DNA of 64,000 nucleotides from BJGV01 sp965205785 (lineage in GTDB: Bacteria > Pseudomonadota > Gammaproteobacteria > Burkholderiales > Nitrosomonadaceae), in the NCBI GenBank assembly GCA_965205785.1, contig OZ242188.1, positions 124,001-188,000 on the forward strand, given 5' to 3'. The translations under genes and the position numbers were made by a program. Each line of letters opens with the position of its first letter. The stretch's first letter is position 1. Shown one piece after another: positions 22,959 to 33,207 of the stretch. Under the pieces are notes generated by a model. The model made no database searches. It was not told the origin of the DNA and saw only the letters and a program-made list of their open reading frames with translations.

Positions 22959-25900
22959 TTATGGGGAAGTGCTTAATCTAACCAGTCCGTATTGATCGTT
23001 GTACTTATATTTAGTATCTCCATCTTTACGTATAATTAAATTTAATTCACCATAACGTAAAGATATTTTACTTTTACTTAACTCTTGCTGTTCAGAATAT
23101 TGACCCAACAAGGATGAATAATCTCGTTTTAACCATAGGTTCTCTTGTTCATTTTCTGATAACTCATCATGCTGTATTCTTAATATACCTTCCCTGTTAA
23201 TGAGATGACCTGTTTCGTCTTTTTCTGCAAAATAACAACAATCTTTATCTGGCTCATAAGTAAAAAATAAATTAGTACTGGCCTCACTTTTGCGAAATGG
23301 ATTTAAAAATTGTGGCAGTGCGGTTAAATACCAAGTTCCTGCTAAATAACCCTGCAAGGTCTCAGGGCCATGGCAATGATACCTGGCTAGTTCAGACTGA
23401 ACAACAAAATGCTCCAAGTCGATCAGAGAATGGAGATGGTTCAGATCAATATTTTTCGTAATTCTCGGTACAGCATCTAATCGTTCCTTAATTATTTTTG
23501 TATCAATTAATTGATTAAGGTCGTGTGTATCTAACACAACTTTATCTTCATAGCCTGGTTGATAAAAATATTTTTCGCCCTGCTCATCACCAGCCTTAAA
23601 AGCCTTCCAATTGTATTGCATTAAGGCAATATTGGTATTTTTAACTTCGCTTTCTCGATGGCGCCGCACTCGTCCTGCCAGTTGAATGATAGATCGATAT
23701 GATGATGGTTCAATCACTGCCCAATCAAAGTCGTGATCCCGCCCGACTTCTTCAACCGGGGTCGCCGCCAAAATAAAGATGATATTTTTAACCTTGCTTT
23801 GATCAAGGTGTGAGCGAATCACAGAATCAGAAAAAGCTACTGGTGACTCACCTAGCTTCTCTTTACGTTTTAGCACAGCATCCAAATGCTTTTCTTGTTC
23901 ATGACGTAATAGCAATACCTGCTGACTATGATAAGCCATAACTTTTACTTCAATATCTTGCGGATAGTCAGCTTTTAGCAAATATCGAGTTATTTCAACA
24001 CAAGGAGAGATATTAGCTACACGTACCACACCAAAGGATACTGCAATGCCTGTGTTCTTATCAATTGTATTATGTTGTTGATGTTTTTTAATTATTGCTT
24101 GCTTAATGCGGCAAAAATATTTTTCCTGTTTGGGTTCAAAGCTCTCAGACTCAACCTTTTCCATATCCTCCTTGCATTGAATTACTTCGGCTTTACGTTT
24201 TGCTATTTGAGCATTTAATTTTGCCACTCGTTTATCAACAAAACTGCTATGATGTTCTTTATAATTTTTGACCTCCTGTTCACTTTGTGTGCCATCAATA
24301 CTGATCACTTTAGTTTTAAATTCATCAATCCATGCGCAGCCAATCATGTTTTCAGCGATGTCACGGCCTTTAGCATGTAACTGCCAGCCCTTTTTATAGG
24401 CATTAAAATAACCTTCGGCCAGATCAGGCGGAATAGTGGCAGAGGAGATCATCACTTTGCGACCTAACATGCCAGCCAAATGGATTAGCCTGCCAATGGC
24501 GATTAAATCAGAGCCAGTAAAATCATCTATTTCATCGATGACTAAGTCTGACGACATCAAGCGCAAACAGGGCAAAATATATCGGCCACCATACTTTGTT
24601 TCAGTCGCTGCCATTATGTGATCAATTGTGCAGGCGAGTACTGGCGCATAAAGAAACTTGCGGTCTTTTTCTTTTGTCAATACAGTCGCTAATCCTTCTT
24701 CGGGGATGTCGCAGTCATAATCAATAACTTCATCTAACAACGGTTGCTCTGACTCTGAGCCTGTCAGTGCAACATCTGCTTCCCCTTTGTCTATTTGGGA
24801 TTGATTATGTAGCTCCAACACGGCTCTTGAACCAATTAACACAGCAAACTCTGAGTTATCTAATTTAATACGCTCTCGATATTCATCGCCTGTCTGTAAG
24901 GTTAATGTTCTAAGACCTAGCGCCAAAATATACCGTAGACTGTTCCCATCAATAGACAAAGAGCACATAATCTTTGCATTGGCAAATGTTTTACCGCAAC
25001 CAGTGCTAGCCATATTCACAGCGAAAAATCCATGTGTATTCTTTGATTGTGATTCTTTCCAGTGGTTTATTGCATCAATCGCTTTATCTTGCCAACGAAA
25101 AGTTGCAGAGCTGGGTTTTTTTAATGATCGTATATCTGTGGCAAGCGGAAGTTCCCATTCAAAAGCGGGTAACAAATGTGATGTGTGAAGAGCATTCTTA
25201 GCCACGCCAACCAGATGCTCATCAAGTTTTTGTTTGAGTTGTCTGGTCTTTCTATCCGTATTTGCAAATAGACCAGTCATGTCTTGCCAATCTGAATCTG
25301 CATTTAGGGATGAATAATAGTGATCTCCCAGCATCAAACACAATCTTGAATGGTGTAACACCAATCGGCAAGTTCCATCCTTCAATGCTGATTCGGCTAA
25401 AGGCAAACAATCCTGCAGCCTATGAGACCACTTTTTTACTTGTTTTAACCAAATGCTAGAATGGCTCAATAACCCCTTGGGAAATTCAAAGCATGCGTTG
25501 ATTCTTCGCTGGTATTCTTGTTCATCTTGACGATTTTCATAACCCCATTTTTGGGTAATTCTCTGCAAAATAGCATCAATGTCACTGGCATCTTCGCCCC
25601 TCCAATCATCTAGAGGCAGAGGTAGACGATGATGAGACACGATAAGCCAAGCAACCAATTTTGCTGCCAGTGGTAATTTATACAGTGGTTTACATTCTTG
25701 TTGTTTTGCCATTTTCTTCAACTTCTCTTCATCCCATTGACTATTAATTAAATATTCCAGCCAACCTTCTTCCGATTCATTGTTACAACTATTAACTAAT
25801 GCATTGAGTAGCAAACAAGAAACCCATTCATGACGAACAGGATCACCTTTAAATTTGTTTTTGCTATTTGGTAAAAGCTTATTTTGAAATAGTTTGGAAG

Positions 25901-26282
25901 CCTTTCCCCAATCATGAAACAAAGCCGCAATAGCCGTTAAGGCTTTTATCAATGGCAAATATTTCCAGTCATTTTCATATTGACTATTCAACATGTTTTT
26001 TTGAGTACTATTCACAGGCACCACACCTTGTTCATTAAACTTATCTTTGTTCCCAATCATCCAAACCAGCTCACTTCTTGACCGACTCCTGATCCAAAAA
26101 CAACTCACCGCTGTATTTTTACTAGCAGTTTTGCTCAGCAGTTTTTTTACCGCGCCCAAACCCTCATTGGTAATAACGGTTTGCCAGGTATTATCACCGA
26201 TACGATTAGCAAAACTGTCCAGTACCCGCCGAGTTCGGTTAAGGGCCTTCTTCTCGCACTGTGACACAAAAGTAATCATCAT
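22959..26282 (-). CDS. cas3: Type I-F Cas2/Cas3 fusion nuclease-helicase
   Basis: The 1107-residue protein begins with the Cas2-like domain of I-F Cas3 (about residues 1-95), then the HD nuclease (LFHDWGKASK, His-Asp at 123-124), then a superfamily 2 helicase with Walker A TGCGKTFAN and the DExH-type box VIDEIDD. QLAGRVRRHRES is motif VI. Cas3 degrades target DNA after Cascade binding and also joins Cas1 for spacer capture through its Cas2 part. The start overlaps cas1 by 44 bases; an ATG one codon later is equally possible. All key residues look intact. Confidence 0.96.
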   Translation of the reverse strand: MMITFVSQCEKKALNRTRRVLDSFANRIGDNTWQTVITNEGLGAVKKLLSKTASKNTAVSCFWIRSRSRSELVWMIGNKDKFNEQGVVPVNSTQKNMLNSQYENDWKYLPLIKALTAIAALFHDWGKASKLFQNKLLPNSKNKFKGDPVRHEWVSCLLLNALVNSCNNESEEGWLEYLINSQWDEEKLKKMAKQQECKPLYKLPLAAKLVAWLIVSHHRLPLPLDDWRGEDASDIDAILQRITQKWGYENRQDEQEYQRRINACFEFPKGLLSHSSIWLKQVKKWSHRLQDCLPLAESALKDGTCRLVLHHSRLCLMLGDHYYSSLNADSDWQDMTGLFANTDRKTRQLKQKLDEHLVGVAKNALHTSHLLPAFEWELPLATDIRSLKKPSSATFRWQDKAIDAINHWKESQSKNTHGFFAVNMASTGCGKTFANAKIMCSLSIDGNSLRYILALGLRTLTLQTGDEYRERIKLDNSEFAVLIGSRAVLELHNQSQIDKGEADVALTGSESEQPLLDEVIDYDCDIPEEGLATVLTKEKDRKFLYAPVLACTIDHIMAATETKYGGRYILPCLRLMSSDLVIDEIDDFTGSDLIAIGRLIHLAGMLGRKVMISSATIPPDLAEGYFNAYKKGWQLHAKGRDIAENMIGCAWIDEFKTKVISIDGTQSEQEVKNYKEHHSSFVDKRVAKLNAQIAKRKAEVIQCKEDMEKVESESFEPKQEKYFCRIKQAIIKKHQQHNTIDKNTGIAVSFGVVRVANISPCVEITRYLLKADYPQDIEVKVMAYHSQQVLLLRHEQEKHLDAVLKRKEKLGESPVAFSDSVIRSHLDQSKVKNIIFILAATPVEEVGRDHDFDWAVIEPSSYRSIIQLAGRVRRHRESEVKNTNIALMQYNWKAFKAGDEQGEKYFYQPGYEDKVVLDTHDLNQLIDTKIIKERLDAVPRITKNIDLNHLHSLIDLEHFVVQSELARYHCHGPETLQGYLAGTWYLTALPQFLNPFRKSEASTNLFFTYEPDKDCCYFAEKDETGHLINREGILRIQHDELSENEQENLWLKRDYSSLLGQYSEQQELSKSKISLRYGELNLIIRKDGDTKYKYNDQYGLVRLSTSP

Positions 26283-27252
26283 GGGGTTTATCCTCGTGGA
26301 CAGCCTTGTTTGCGTGGTAATGTAAAGCGATGGTTTTCACCTGATTAAACATAAAGTCCAATGCCTTATGATCAGCAAACGCCTGTAAGCATTGCTGACG
26401 AAACTCCTGTTCAGTGGCACCTTCCCTGGCACAGATAAAGGCCCAAGGTAATATCAAAGTGTCTTTTATTAAATCTGCCACATCGAATACCAGTGCGCCG
26501 CGACGGGTTTTACCGTGCATAACGGCAAAACCGTGAGGGATGCCTACTACCCATAACGTGGTCGCGGCCAACCCATAAGCCAGATAGTTGCCATGGTTCA
26601 GAAAGGTATTGGCACTATCAACCGATTCTCTTGCGCGCACAAAATCGTCATATCTGGTTCTGCCGGCGGCTATTTTGTAAAGCCGTTTGGTTAAGTCGGC
26701 TTCAATTTGAAATAATTTGACAATTTTTTGCGCCTGTTCGATTTTGGCGCGGGTATTGTTTAACACGGACATTATATCTTCATCATGACTATTAAATCCC
26801 GCGTCTATCAGGTCGCGGTCTTTTGACCAGACCGTTTGTATAAACTGAATACGTGCCATTTGAAATTGCCTGGCTACTGCCAGACGTTTTTGTTCGTCAA
26901 ACCAGAAATTCATCCAGCCTTGGACATATTCGGTGGGACGATATTCGCTTTGTGGTGACAACCATTCAATCTCAGTGGCCATGAGCAGGGGCGTGCCACC
27001 ACCGCCACAGAAGCCGACCAACACACCAGCCTGAGCAAGCATACGCATGGCCGCCTGGGTAATGGAAGTACCGGTTCCCAATAGCAAACAGGTGGTATTG
27101 GCTATCGGAATATTCCAGTATTGGTTTTCATTTTTTGCTTCCGTAAGATACAGCACACGCCCATCCTTCTGCATTACCCGGCATTTTTCCAGGTAATAGA
27201 TATTGGCACGCTTGGAATGTAAGATGGCTTTTAGGTTGGTTAATTGTTCCAT
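26239..27252 (-). CDS. cas1: CRISPR integrase Cas1 (type I-F)
   Basis: Cas1 inserts new spacers at the leader end. The 337-residue sequence starts LKAILHSKRANIYYLEKCRV and contains the all-helical C-terminal domain with family segments LNHGNYLAYGLAATTLWVVG and IPHGFAVMHGKTRRGALVFD, which include the His and acidic metal ligands. It is the first gene of the cas operon. The presence of cas1 and a full cas2/3 marks a defence system, not a transposon-borne I-F variant. Confidence 0.95.
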   Translation of the reverse strand: MEQLTNLKAILHSKRANIYYLEKCRVMQKDGRVLYLTEAKNENQYWNIPIANTTCLLLGTGTSITQAAMRMLAQAGVLVGFCGGGGTPLLMATEIEWLSPQSEYRPTEYVQGWMNFWFDEQKRLAVARQFQMARIQFIQTVWSKDRDLIDAGFNSHDEDIMSVLNNTRAKIEQAQKIVKLFQIEADLTKRLYKIAAGRTRYDDFVRARESVDSANTFLNHGNYLAYGLAATTLWVVGIPHGFAVMHGKTRRGALVFDVADLIKDTLILPWAFICAREGATEQEFRQQCLQAFADHKALDFMFNQVKTIALHYHANKAVHEDKPHDDYFCVTVREEGP

Positions 27253-27493
27253 ACTTTTTCCTGAAATGAGCTGCTTATTTCTTGTTCTTTACGATTTTTC
27301 CAGCTTCTTAGTCAAAACAACTCTTTTCAAAATACACCCAATATAACTCTAAAATCCTAATTCAGGATGATGGCTGATAAATTGTTTCCCTGTTCTTGAT
27401 ATTTATTTCTCTAACAGGAATTTAATTTGACCCAGTTTACGAACTGTGTGCATGGTTTGCGATTGCGACAGACAGACAAGTTCGCGACAAAGG

Positions 27494-27632
27494 CTATGAT
27501 GCTAATTTGGTGAGATAAAACCATTGCAGATAATTGCCAAAGTATTTTGTTGCAATGCCACGGTAGCGGTGCAGAAAATCTTTTAGTTGGCTGTAGCGAC
27601 TGTTGGCAGTCTGAATATACTTGTAAGGTCAT
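27494..27632 (-). pseudogene. C-terminal remnant of an IS1595-like transposase
   Basis: One minus-strand frame reads NSRYSQLKDFLHRYRGIATK, then YFGNYLQWF. This matches the closing segment of IS1595-type transposases, where a short helix is followed by G(I/V)ATKYL-NYL-W. Only about 40 residues remain, bounded by stops. No inverted repeats were found around it. Confidence 0.45.
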
Positions 27633-27840
27633 CAGAATTGTACCGCAAACCACGTTTAAAGCGTGGATTTCTGTATTTTTCCCTTTTGTTTGAGCAAAAA
27701 AAAACTTCCTGTGCCTTATCCCTATACGGCATACTTAGAACCAGTCCAATAACGGATTGAGTAGTTTCAATAGTTTGTGACACTGGTTTTGTAAGGCCCG
27801 GAGCATGGCATGGCATGGTCTGTGCCGAAATCACTCGCCC

Positions 27841-27888
27841 AGAATTAAAACCACGGAAGGAGGTCCCAGAAAATATTATTATCATGCT
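27841..27888 (+). pseudogene. Remnant of an HrgA-like gene
   Basis: The bases encode KTTEGGPRKYYYH in one frame, matching KTTEGRPRKYYFT of the intact gene at 13995 (about 32 of 39 aligned bases agree). A single-base gap just upstream breaks the frame. It has the same orientation as the intact gene and lies on the far side of the CRISPR-Cas locus. Confidence 0.5.
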
Positions 27889-28130
27889 CTCGGCATGATC
27901 GATTCCAACTGAACATCTGGAGGATTACGGTGTATCTGATATCCGCTATGCAATAGTGCTTGACTTCCCGGCTGAACGGAGCGTCACTGTGTGCACGAGC
28001 ATCACTATGTGTAACACCGCTGTTTCAGGTCTTTTCACTGCTTTATCATCTGGTCTGTGCATACAAGATAAGGCGGTGCGGGATAAAAGCCGCCGGCATC
28101 TGACCGGTGCATATGAAGAAGGAGACAACC

Positions 28131-28766
28131 ATGCCCACCAGAACCACTAGGAGCGCAACAAAACTCCTTAACCGCTTGAGGGACACCCGGCTCACAAACC
28201 ACGAGAGGAATACCGCAGAGTACTCAGGCAGCCTTCACAGGACTTTGGAAGAAGGAGCACATGACAACACACCCCCGGACAGGAATGCGGAGGAACAGGA
28301 TGAACGACAGGACTCCTGCCCGATGATACGCCCGGAGAATCCAGAACAAGTCGTGGCAACACTCCGGGCAATCCCTTCTCTGTCACGGCATACACTGGTT
28401 GCACAATGGACAACTGCTTATGGCAACCCGCCCCCTAAGGGGATCAGCCGGAGGTTACTGGAATATAGTGCTGCCTGTCAGATCCAGGTGAAAACATTTG
28501 GGGGTCTGACACCGGCTACCAAACGAAAGCTACGTAGTGATCCCAAACCGGTGAGAAAAATCCCGGCATCATCGGGCAGGCAACGAAAGCCGGGGGTTCT
28601 GGCTCCGGGCACCCGGCTGATCCGGGAATGGCATGGACAAACCTATACTGTCTCCGTTACTGAAAACGGATTCCGGTATGAGGGCAGGATCTACACATCC
28701 CTCTCGGAGATTGCCCGTGCCATTACCGGTGTCAGATGGTCCGGACCGAGATTCTTCGGGCGATGA
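28131..28766 (+). CDS. DUF2924 protein, partner of the serine recombinase
   Basis: The start at 28131 (MPTRTTRSATKLL) is chosen because GAAGGAG lies a few bases upstream; the frame is open to 28107. The C-terminal half has the DUF2924 signature: LAPGTRLIREWHGQTYTV, then GFRYEGRIYTSLSEIARAIT and WSGPRFFG. This family nearly always precedes a large serine recombinase in mobile elements, and here the stop overlaps the recombinase start as ATGA. Its role is unknown; a DNA-binding partner for recombination is plausible. Confidence 0.85.
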   Translation: MPTRTTRSATKLLNRLRDTRLTNHERNTAEYSGSLHRTLEEGAHDNTPPDRNAEEQDERQDSCPMIRPENPEQVVATLRAIPSLSRHTLVAQWTTAYGNPPPKGISRRLLEYSAACQIQVKTFGGLTPATKRKLRSDPKPVRKIPASSGRQRKPGVLAPGTRLIREWHGQTYTVSVTENGFRYEGRIYTSLSEIARAITGVRWSGPRFFGR

Positions 28767-30448
28767 ATCAACACATGCGCTGTGCCGTCTATACCCGGAA
28801 ATCTTCCACAGAGGGGCTGGAGCAGGATTTTAATTCCCTGGATGCTCAGCGGGAGGCTTGTGAAGCGTTCGTTCAGTCACAGAAAGGACTGGGCTGGCAG
28901 GTGATCAGGAAACACTATGATGATGGCGGACTCTCAGGAGGTAGCATGGACCGGCCGGCTTTACAGGAGTTACTGGCAGATATCGGGAAAGGAAAGATTA
29001 ATCTGGTCGTGGTGTACAAGGTGGATCGTCTGACCCGATCCCTGACGGACTTCTCAAAGATTATCGACATCTTTGATACCGGAAATATCTCATTTGTCTC
29101 GGTTACACAACAGTTTAATACGTCCTCCTCTATGGGGCGTCTGACGCTGAATGTACTGCTGTCCTTCGCTCAGTTTGAACGGGAGGTCACCGCAGAACGG
29201 ATCCGGGACAAAATCGCCGCCTCCCGGAAAAAGGGTATGTGGATGGGAGGGCTGTCCCCGCTCGGATACGATGCGATTGATAAGAAACTGATCGTCAATG
29301 AAGTAGAGGCAAAAACAGTCCGGGGGCTTTATGCTCTTTATCGCGAGTATCAGTCCGTCCGCAAACTGAAACTTGCCGCAGATCGCCTGGGGTATCTGAC
29401 CAAACGACGGGGTTCAGGTAATCAGATAACCGGCGGCAAGCCTTTCACGCGCGGACATCTGTATCAGCTACTTCACAATCCGGTCTATGTGGGAGAGGTT
29501 GCTCACAGGGGAAATACTTATCCCGGGCAGCATGAGGCGATTATTGATCGTGAGACCTGGCAGGCAGTCCGGTCATTATTGCACGCCCGGGCGCCGGTCC
29601 GATACTATCAGGGCAATGTCAGATTACGATGCCTGCTCACAGGGCTGGTGTCTGATGAAAACGGTGGGAGACTATCGCCTTCTTATTGTCAGAAGAAGGG
29701 GCGGAGATACCGGTACTATCTGTCTGGACAGGTACCACAGGGAGATAATAAGACGAAGAGATGGCGCCTGCCGGCAGATGAGCTGGAAGAAGCTGTTTTG
29801 TATGAGCTGGCCCGGTTCTTATCGGATGCCCTGAAAATTGCCGATACCCTCGGAGAAACGGAATCTCCTATAGCGGTTCAACCTGCTGTCCAGGCTGCGG
29901 CCACGTTGGCAACTGCCATCATAGAAGGTCCGGCAGATGAAACCATAGAAACGGTTCGTTCCCTATTGGAGCAGGTAGTGGTTGAACCGGCTCAGTTGCG
30001 TATCACGCTCTCCGGCACAGGGTTGGTAACGTACCTAGGTATGAACCACACTGGTGTGAGCCACACCAGTGATGGTAACCCGATTATTCTGACAGCGCCC
30101 ATGTCTGTGCGACGCCGGGGGGTGGCGCAAAAAATCATCCTGCATAGCAATACCGAAGCTACGTTTCACGATGACAGGCTCATTCGGCTGGTCAGAGACG
30201 CCCATCAATGGTTGATGAAGATTACATCCGGTCAGGTCAGGAGTGTTCGTCAGATCGCGCACGAAGCGAACAGGGATGAAGGGGATGTCAGTCGTTCCTT
30301 ACCTCTTGCCTTCCTGGCGCCTGATATCATGGAGGCCATACTCAAAGGCAAGCAACCAGTTGAGCTCACAGCAGAAAAGCTCAGACGTCTCCGCCGACTG
30401 CCTCCCTCCTGGGAAGAGCAACGGACATTGCTGGGATTTCATACCTGA
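28763..30448 (+). CDS. Large serine recombinase / integrase
   Basis: The start at 28763 is set by the ATGA overlap with DUF2924. The N-terminal resolvase domain shows AVYTRKSSTEGLEQDFNSLD, with the catalytic serine at about residue 14, and KVDRLTRSLTDF. A recombinase domain and zinc-ribbon region follow. Such enzymes integrate and excise elements at short attachment sites. It points towards a tRNA 190 bp away, the border of the accessory region, so it is likely the integrase of the island or of its last-arrived part. The gene is intact and 561 residues long. Confidence 0.93.
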   Translation: MNQHMRCAVYTRKSSTEGLEQDFNSLDAQREACEAFVQSQKGLGWQVIRKHYDDGGLSGGSMDRPALQELLADIGKGKINLVVVYKVDRLTRSLTDFSKIIDIFDTGNISFVSVTQQFNTSSSMGRLTLNVLLSFAQFEREVTAERIRDKIAASRKKGMWMGGLSPLGYDAIDKKLIVNEVEAKTVRGLYALYREYQSVRKLKLAADRLGYLTKRRGSGNQITGGKPFTRGHLYQLLHNPVYVGEVAHRGNTYPGQHEAIIDRETWQAVRSLLHARAPVRYYQGNVRLRCLLTGLVSDENGGRLSPSYCQKKGRRYRYYLSGQVPQGDNKTKRWRLPADELEEAVLYELARFLSDALKIADTLGETESPIAVQPAVQAAATLATAIIEGPADETIETVRSLLEQVVVEPAQLRITLSGTGLVTYLGMNHTGVSHTSDGNPIILTAPMSVRRRGVAQKIILHSNTEATFHDDRLIRLVRDAHQWLMKITSGQVRSVRQIAHEANRDEGDVSRSLPLAFLAPDIMEAILKGKQPVELTAEKLRRLRRLPPSWEEQRTLLGFHT

Positions 30449-30496
30449 AACCCGCCGAGAGTCCTCATGGATTGGTGACGAAAAATACCGAACAGA

Positions 30497-30516
30497 GACG
30501 ATTGTATACAATCGTC
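30497..30516. repeat. Perfect 20-bp palindrome at the island edge
   Basis: GACGATTGTATACAATCGTC is its own reverse complement. It lies 48 bp after the recombinase stop and 121 bp before the tRNA. It could be part of an attachment site, an operator or a hairpin. Confidence 0.7.
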
Positions 30517-30637
30517 CTATTCCTCCCCCAAAGATCGTCTCTCTGTAATCGCTATCCGTACATGATCGCCCAAAACCCGCAGGAATACGCCCTTCTTCTC
30601 CGGTCTCCGATTGGCGGGAATAAATGCAGCGGGTGGG

Positions 30638-30714
<77 letters not shown>

Positions 30715-30750
30715 TATCAGAAGAACTAGAACTAAAACGTTTCAAGCTTA

Positions 30751-33129
30751 TTAGCCTTCAGTATCCAGAAGGCTGCGTAGGCGTTCAGAACGAGAAGGAT
30801 GGCGCAGCTTACGCAGAGCTTTTGCTTCAATTTGTCGAATACGTTCACGTGTGACATCGAACTGTTTGCCGACCTCTTCCAACGTATGATCAGTATTCAT
30901 TTCAATACCAAAACGCATTCGTAGCACTTTTGCTTCACGTGGAGTTAACGAGTCTAGTATAGCCTTAGTAACGTCCCTTAGACTTGTAAAGACTGCAGCA
31001 TCAACAGGTGCCATAGTAGCAGCATCCTCAATGAAATCACCAAGGTGAGAGTCCTCATCATCGCCAATAGGCGTTTCCATAGAAATTGGCTCTTTAGAAA
31101 TTTTGAGAATTTTACGAATCTTCTCCTCAGGCATCTCCATTTTTGAAGCAAGTAACGCAGGTTCTGGCTCCTGCCCTGTTTCCTGTAAAATCTGTCGCGA
31201 AATACGATTCATCTTGTTGATGGTTTCAATCATGTGAACTGGAATTCGAATAGTCCGCGCTTGATCTGCAATAGAACGGGTAATGGCCTGACGTATCCAC
31301 CATGTAGCATACGTTGAAAACTTGTAACCACGACGATACTCAAATTTATCTACTGCCTTCATGAGGCCAATGTTCCCTTCTTGAATAAGATCCAAGAATT
31401 GCAACCCACGATTAGTGTACTTCTTAGCAATAGAAATAACTAAACGTAGATTAGCTTCAGTCATTTCACGTTTAGCACGACGCGCCTTGGCCTCTCCTGT
31501 AGACATTCTACGATTGATTTCCTTCAGTTCTTTGATTGGAATGCCGACCTTTTTTTGTAATGCTATTAAATTCTGCTGTTGTTCAATAATTGCCGGTTGA
31601 TAACGCGCCATAATCTGACTATATGGTTTTTCTGCTGCAATTTCCTCATCTACCCAGTCGAGATTTACTTCATTACCAGGAAACACCTTAATGAAGTGAT
31701 TGCGCGGCATTCCTGCTTTAAGTACACTCAGCTCCATTACTTTACGCTCATATCTGCGAACCTCTTCGACCATCCCACGCTGAGCATCACATAGACGTTC
31801 AACCATTTTGGCTGAAAAACGAATAGCCATTAGTTCAGCCGATATGAGCTCCTGTATTTCCTTATATGCTTTACTAGATGAACCTTTTTTCTTAATAATA
31901 TTCTGCATTTCGGCGTATGCACTATAAATAATAGAAAAACGCTCCAATGCACTTATTTTTAATTTAAGAGAATTAGCACTCGCTATCGCAGCGCTATCTT
32001 CATCATTTCCATCTCCAGCATCCAGTTCTCGTACTAATGTTTCATCAGAAATTTCCTCGCCAACAATCTCCTGAGCATTAGGATCAAGCAATCCATCAAC
32101 TAATTCGTCGATACGCATCTCATCTTGCGCAACTTTATTAGCTAACTCTAAAATACCTGATATAGTGGTTGGACATGCAGAAATTGCTTGGATCATGTGT
32201 TTTAACCCATCTTCAATACGCTTTGCAATTTCTATCTCACCCTCGCGAGTAAGTAATTCTACTGACCCCATTTCACGCATATACATACGTACTGGATCAG
32301 TAGTACGACCGAACTCTGAATCAACGGTAGAAAGTGCTGCCTCTGCTTCTTCCACTACGTCTTCATCAGTTACAGCTGGGGTGGCCTCAGATAGCAGCAT
32401 TGCTTCCACGTCAGGAGCTTCGTCATGGACAGAAATGCCCATGTCATTAATCATACTGATAATCCCTTCTATCTGCTCAGCATCCTGCATATCATCTGGC
32501 AAATGATCATTTATCTCTGCATAGGTTAAAAACCCACGCTCTTTACCATGAACAATCAAACTTTTAAGACGCTTACGTCTCGCCTCTAAATCCTGAGGGA
32601 GAAGGGCTTTTTCAGCTTGTTTAGCTTGTGCTCTAGCTTCCCTCGCTGCCCTTAACTTCATTTTTCTAGTAATCGGACTTGACTCTTTAGCAGCCATTAC
32701 CGCCTTTGCAATTTCCGCAACCTTAGTAGCAGATGTCTTAACTGATGATTTTTTGACTGCCGCGCCCTTATTTATAGGGGCTTTAATTGCCTTTGATAAT
32801 TTTTTTGCAGCAGTACCTGTAGTAGATTTCTTAGCTACTGTTCCTACTTTCTTCTTTGCAATAATTTTTGTGGGTTTTTTAGTAACTGCAGACGACTTAC
32901 TTAATTTTTTTGTAACTTTCTTCGTGGTTTTCCTCTCAACAATAGCTTTTTTAGAATGTTTTTTCACCACTGCTTTTAATGATGTTCTCGAAACACCCTT
33001 TACTTCTTTTTTTGTCTTTATTTTACTTTTCGCAACACGAGACTTAGTACGTGTAGTTGAAGAACCTACAATTTTACTTTTTGCCTTTGCTTTAGTTGGA
33101 TTTCTAGTTTGCGTTTTTGCTTTTGCCAT
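30751..33129 (-). CDS. rpoD: RNA polymerase primary sigma factor RpoD (sigma-70)
   Basis: RpoD directs RNA polymerase to housekeeping promoters. The start at 33129 (MAKAKTQTRN) has GGA upstream; the longer frame starts at TTG. After a lysine- and alanine-rich N-terminal extension of about 170 residues come region 1.1, region 1.2 (DPVRMYMREMGSVELLTREG), the core region 2 (FLDLIQEGNIGLMKAVDKFE and YATWWIRQAITRSIADQART) and region 4 (TLEEVGKQFDVTRERIRQIE). It ends the rpsU-yqeY-dnaG-rpoD gene cluster. The extension, histone H1-like in composition, occurs in other betaproteobacteria. Confidence 0.97.
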   Translation of the reverse strand: MAKAKTQTRNPTKAKAKSKIVGSSTTRTKSRVAKSKIKTKKEVKGVSRTSLKAVVKKHSKKAIVERKTTKKVTKKLSKSSAVTKKPTKIIAKKKVGTVAKKSTTGTAAKKLSKAIKAPINKGAAVKKSSVKTSATKVAEIAKAVMAAKESSPITRKMKLRAAREARAQAKQAEKALLPQDLEARRKRLKSLIVHGKERGFLTYAEINDHLPDDMQDAEQIEGIISMINDMGISVHDEAPDVEAMLLSEATPAVTDEDVVEEAEAALSTVDSEFGRTTDPVRMYMREMGSVELLTREGEIEIAKRIEDGLKHMIQAISACPTTISGILELANKVAQDEMRIDELVDGLLDPNAQEIVGEEISDETLVRELDAGDGNDEDSAAIASANSLKLKISALERFSIIYSAYAEMQNIIKKKGSSSKAYKEIQELISAELMAIRFSAKMVERLCDAQRGMVEEVRRYERKVMELSVLKAGMPRNHFIKVFPGNEVNLDWVDEEIAAEKPYSQIMARYQPAIIEQQQNLIALQKKVGIPIKELKEINRRMSTGEAKARRAKREMTEANLRLVISIAKKYTNRGLQFLDLIQEGNIGLMKAVDKFEYRRGYKFSTYATWWIRQAITRSIADQARTIRIPVHMIETINKMNRISRQILQETGQEPEPALLASKMEMPEEKIRKILKISKEPISMETPIGDDEDSHLGDFIEDAATMAPVDAAVFTSLRDVTKAILDSLTPREAKVLRMRFGIEMNTDHTLEEVGKQFDVTRERIRQIEAKALRKLRHPSRSERLRSLLDTEG

Positions 33130-33207
33130 TTTGATTTCCAAATATTATGGGTAATTGAACCCAAAACTTCCGATTATATCAAAAATTAGCCTGCCTGAGT
33201 CAGGCTC

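Larger units (their letters stand above)
27253..28130. other. Scar region between cas1 and the recombinase unit
   Basis: This 878-bp stretch holds no intact gene. It contains a transposase remnant (27494-27632) and a degraded piece of an HrgA-like gene (27841-27888), so it looks like a site of past insertions and deletions. The first 100 bases should include the cas1 promoter, but I cannot name one with confidence. Confidence 0.55.

Noticed and set aside
18808..27252. A transposon-borne (Tn7-like) I-F system
   Set aside because: cas1 and a full cas2/3 with HD and helicase motifs are present, and no tniQ or tnsABC gene is seen.
27480..27520. An IS5-like DKGYDA motif on the plus strand
   Set aside because: It lasts only 13 codons to a stop, while the minus strand gives a longer, family-like IS1595-type ending at the same place.
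28736..28762. An upstream start of the serine recombinase
   Set aside because: The ATGA overlap with DUF2924 at 28763 and the conserved resolvase N-terminus favour the later start.
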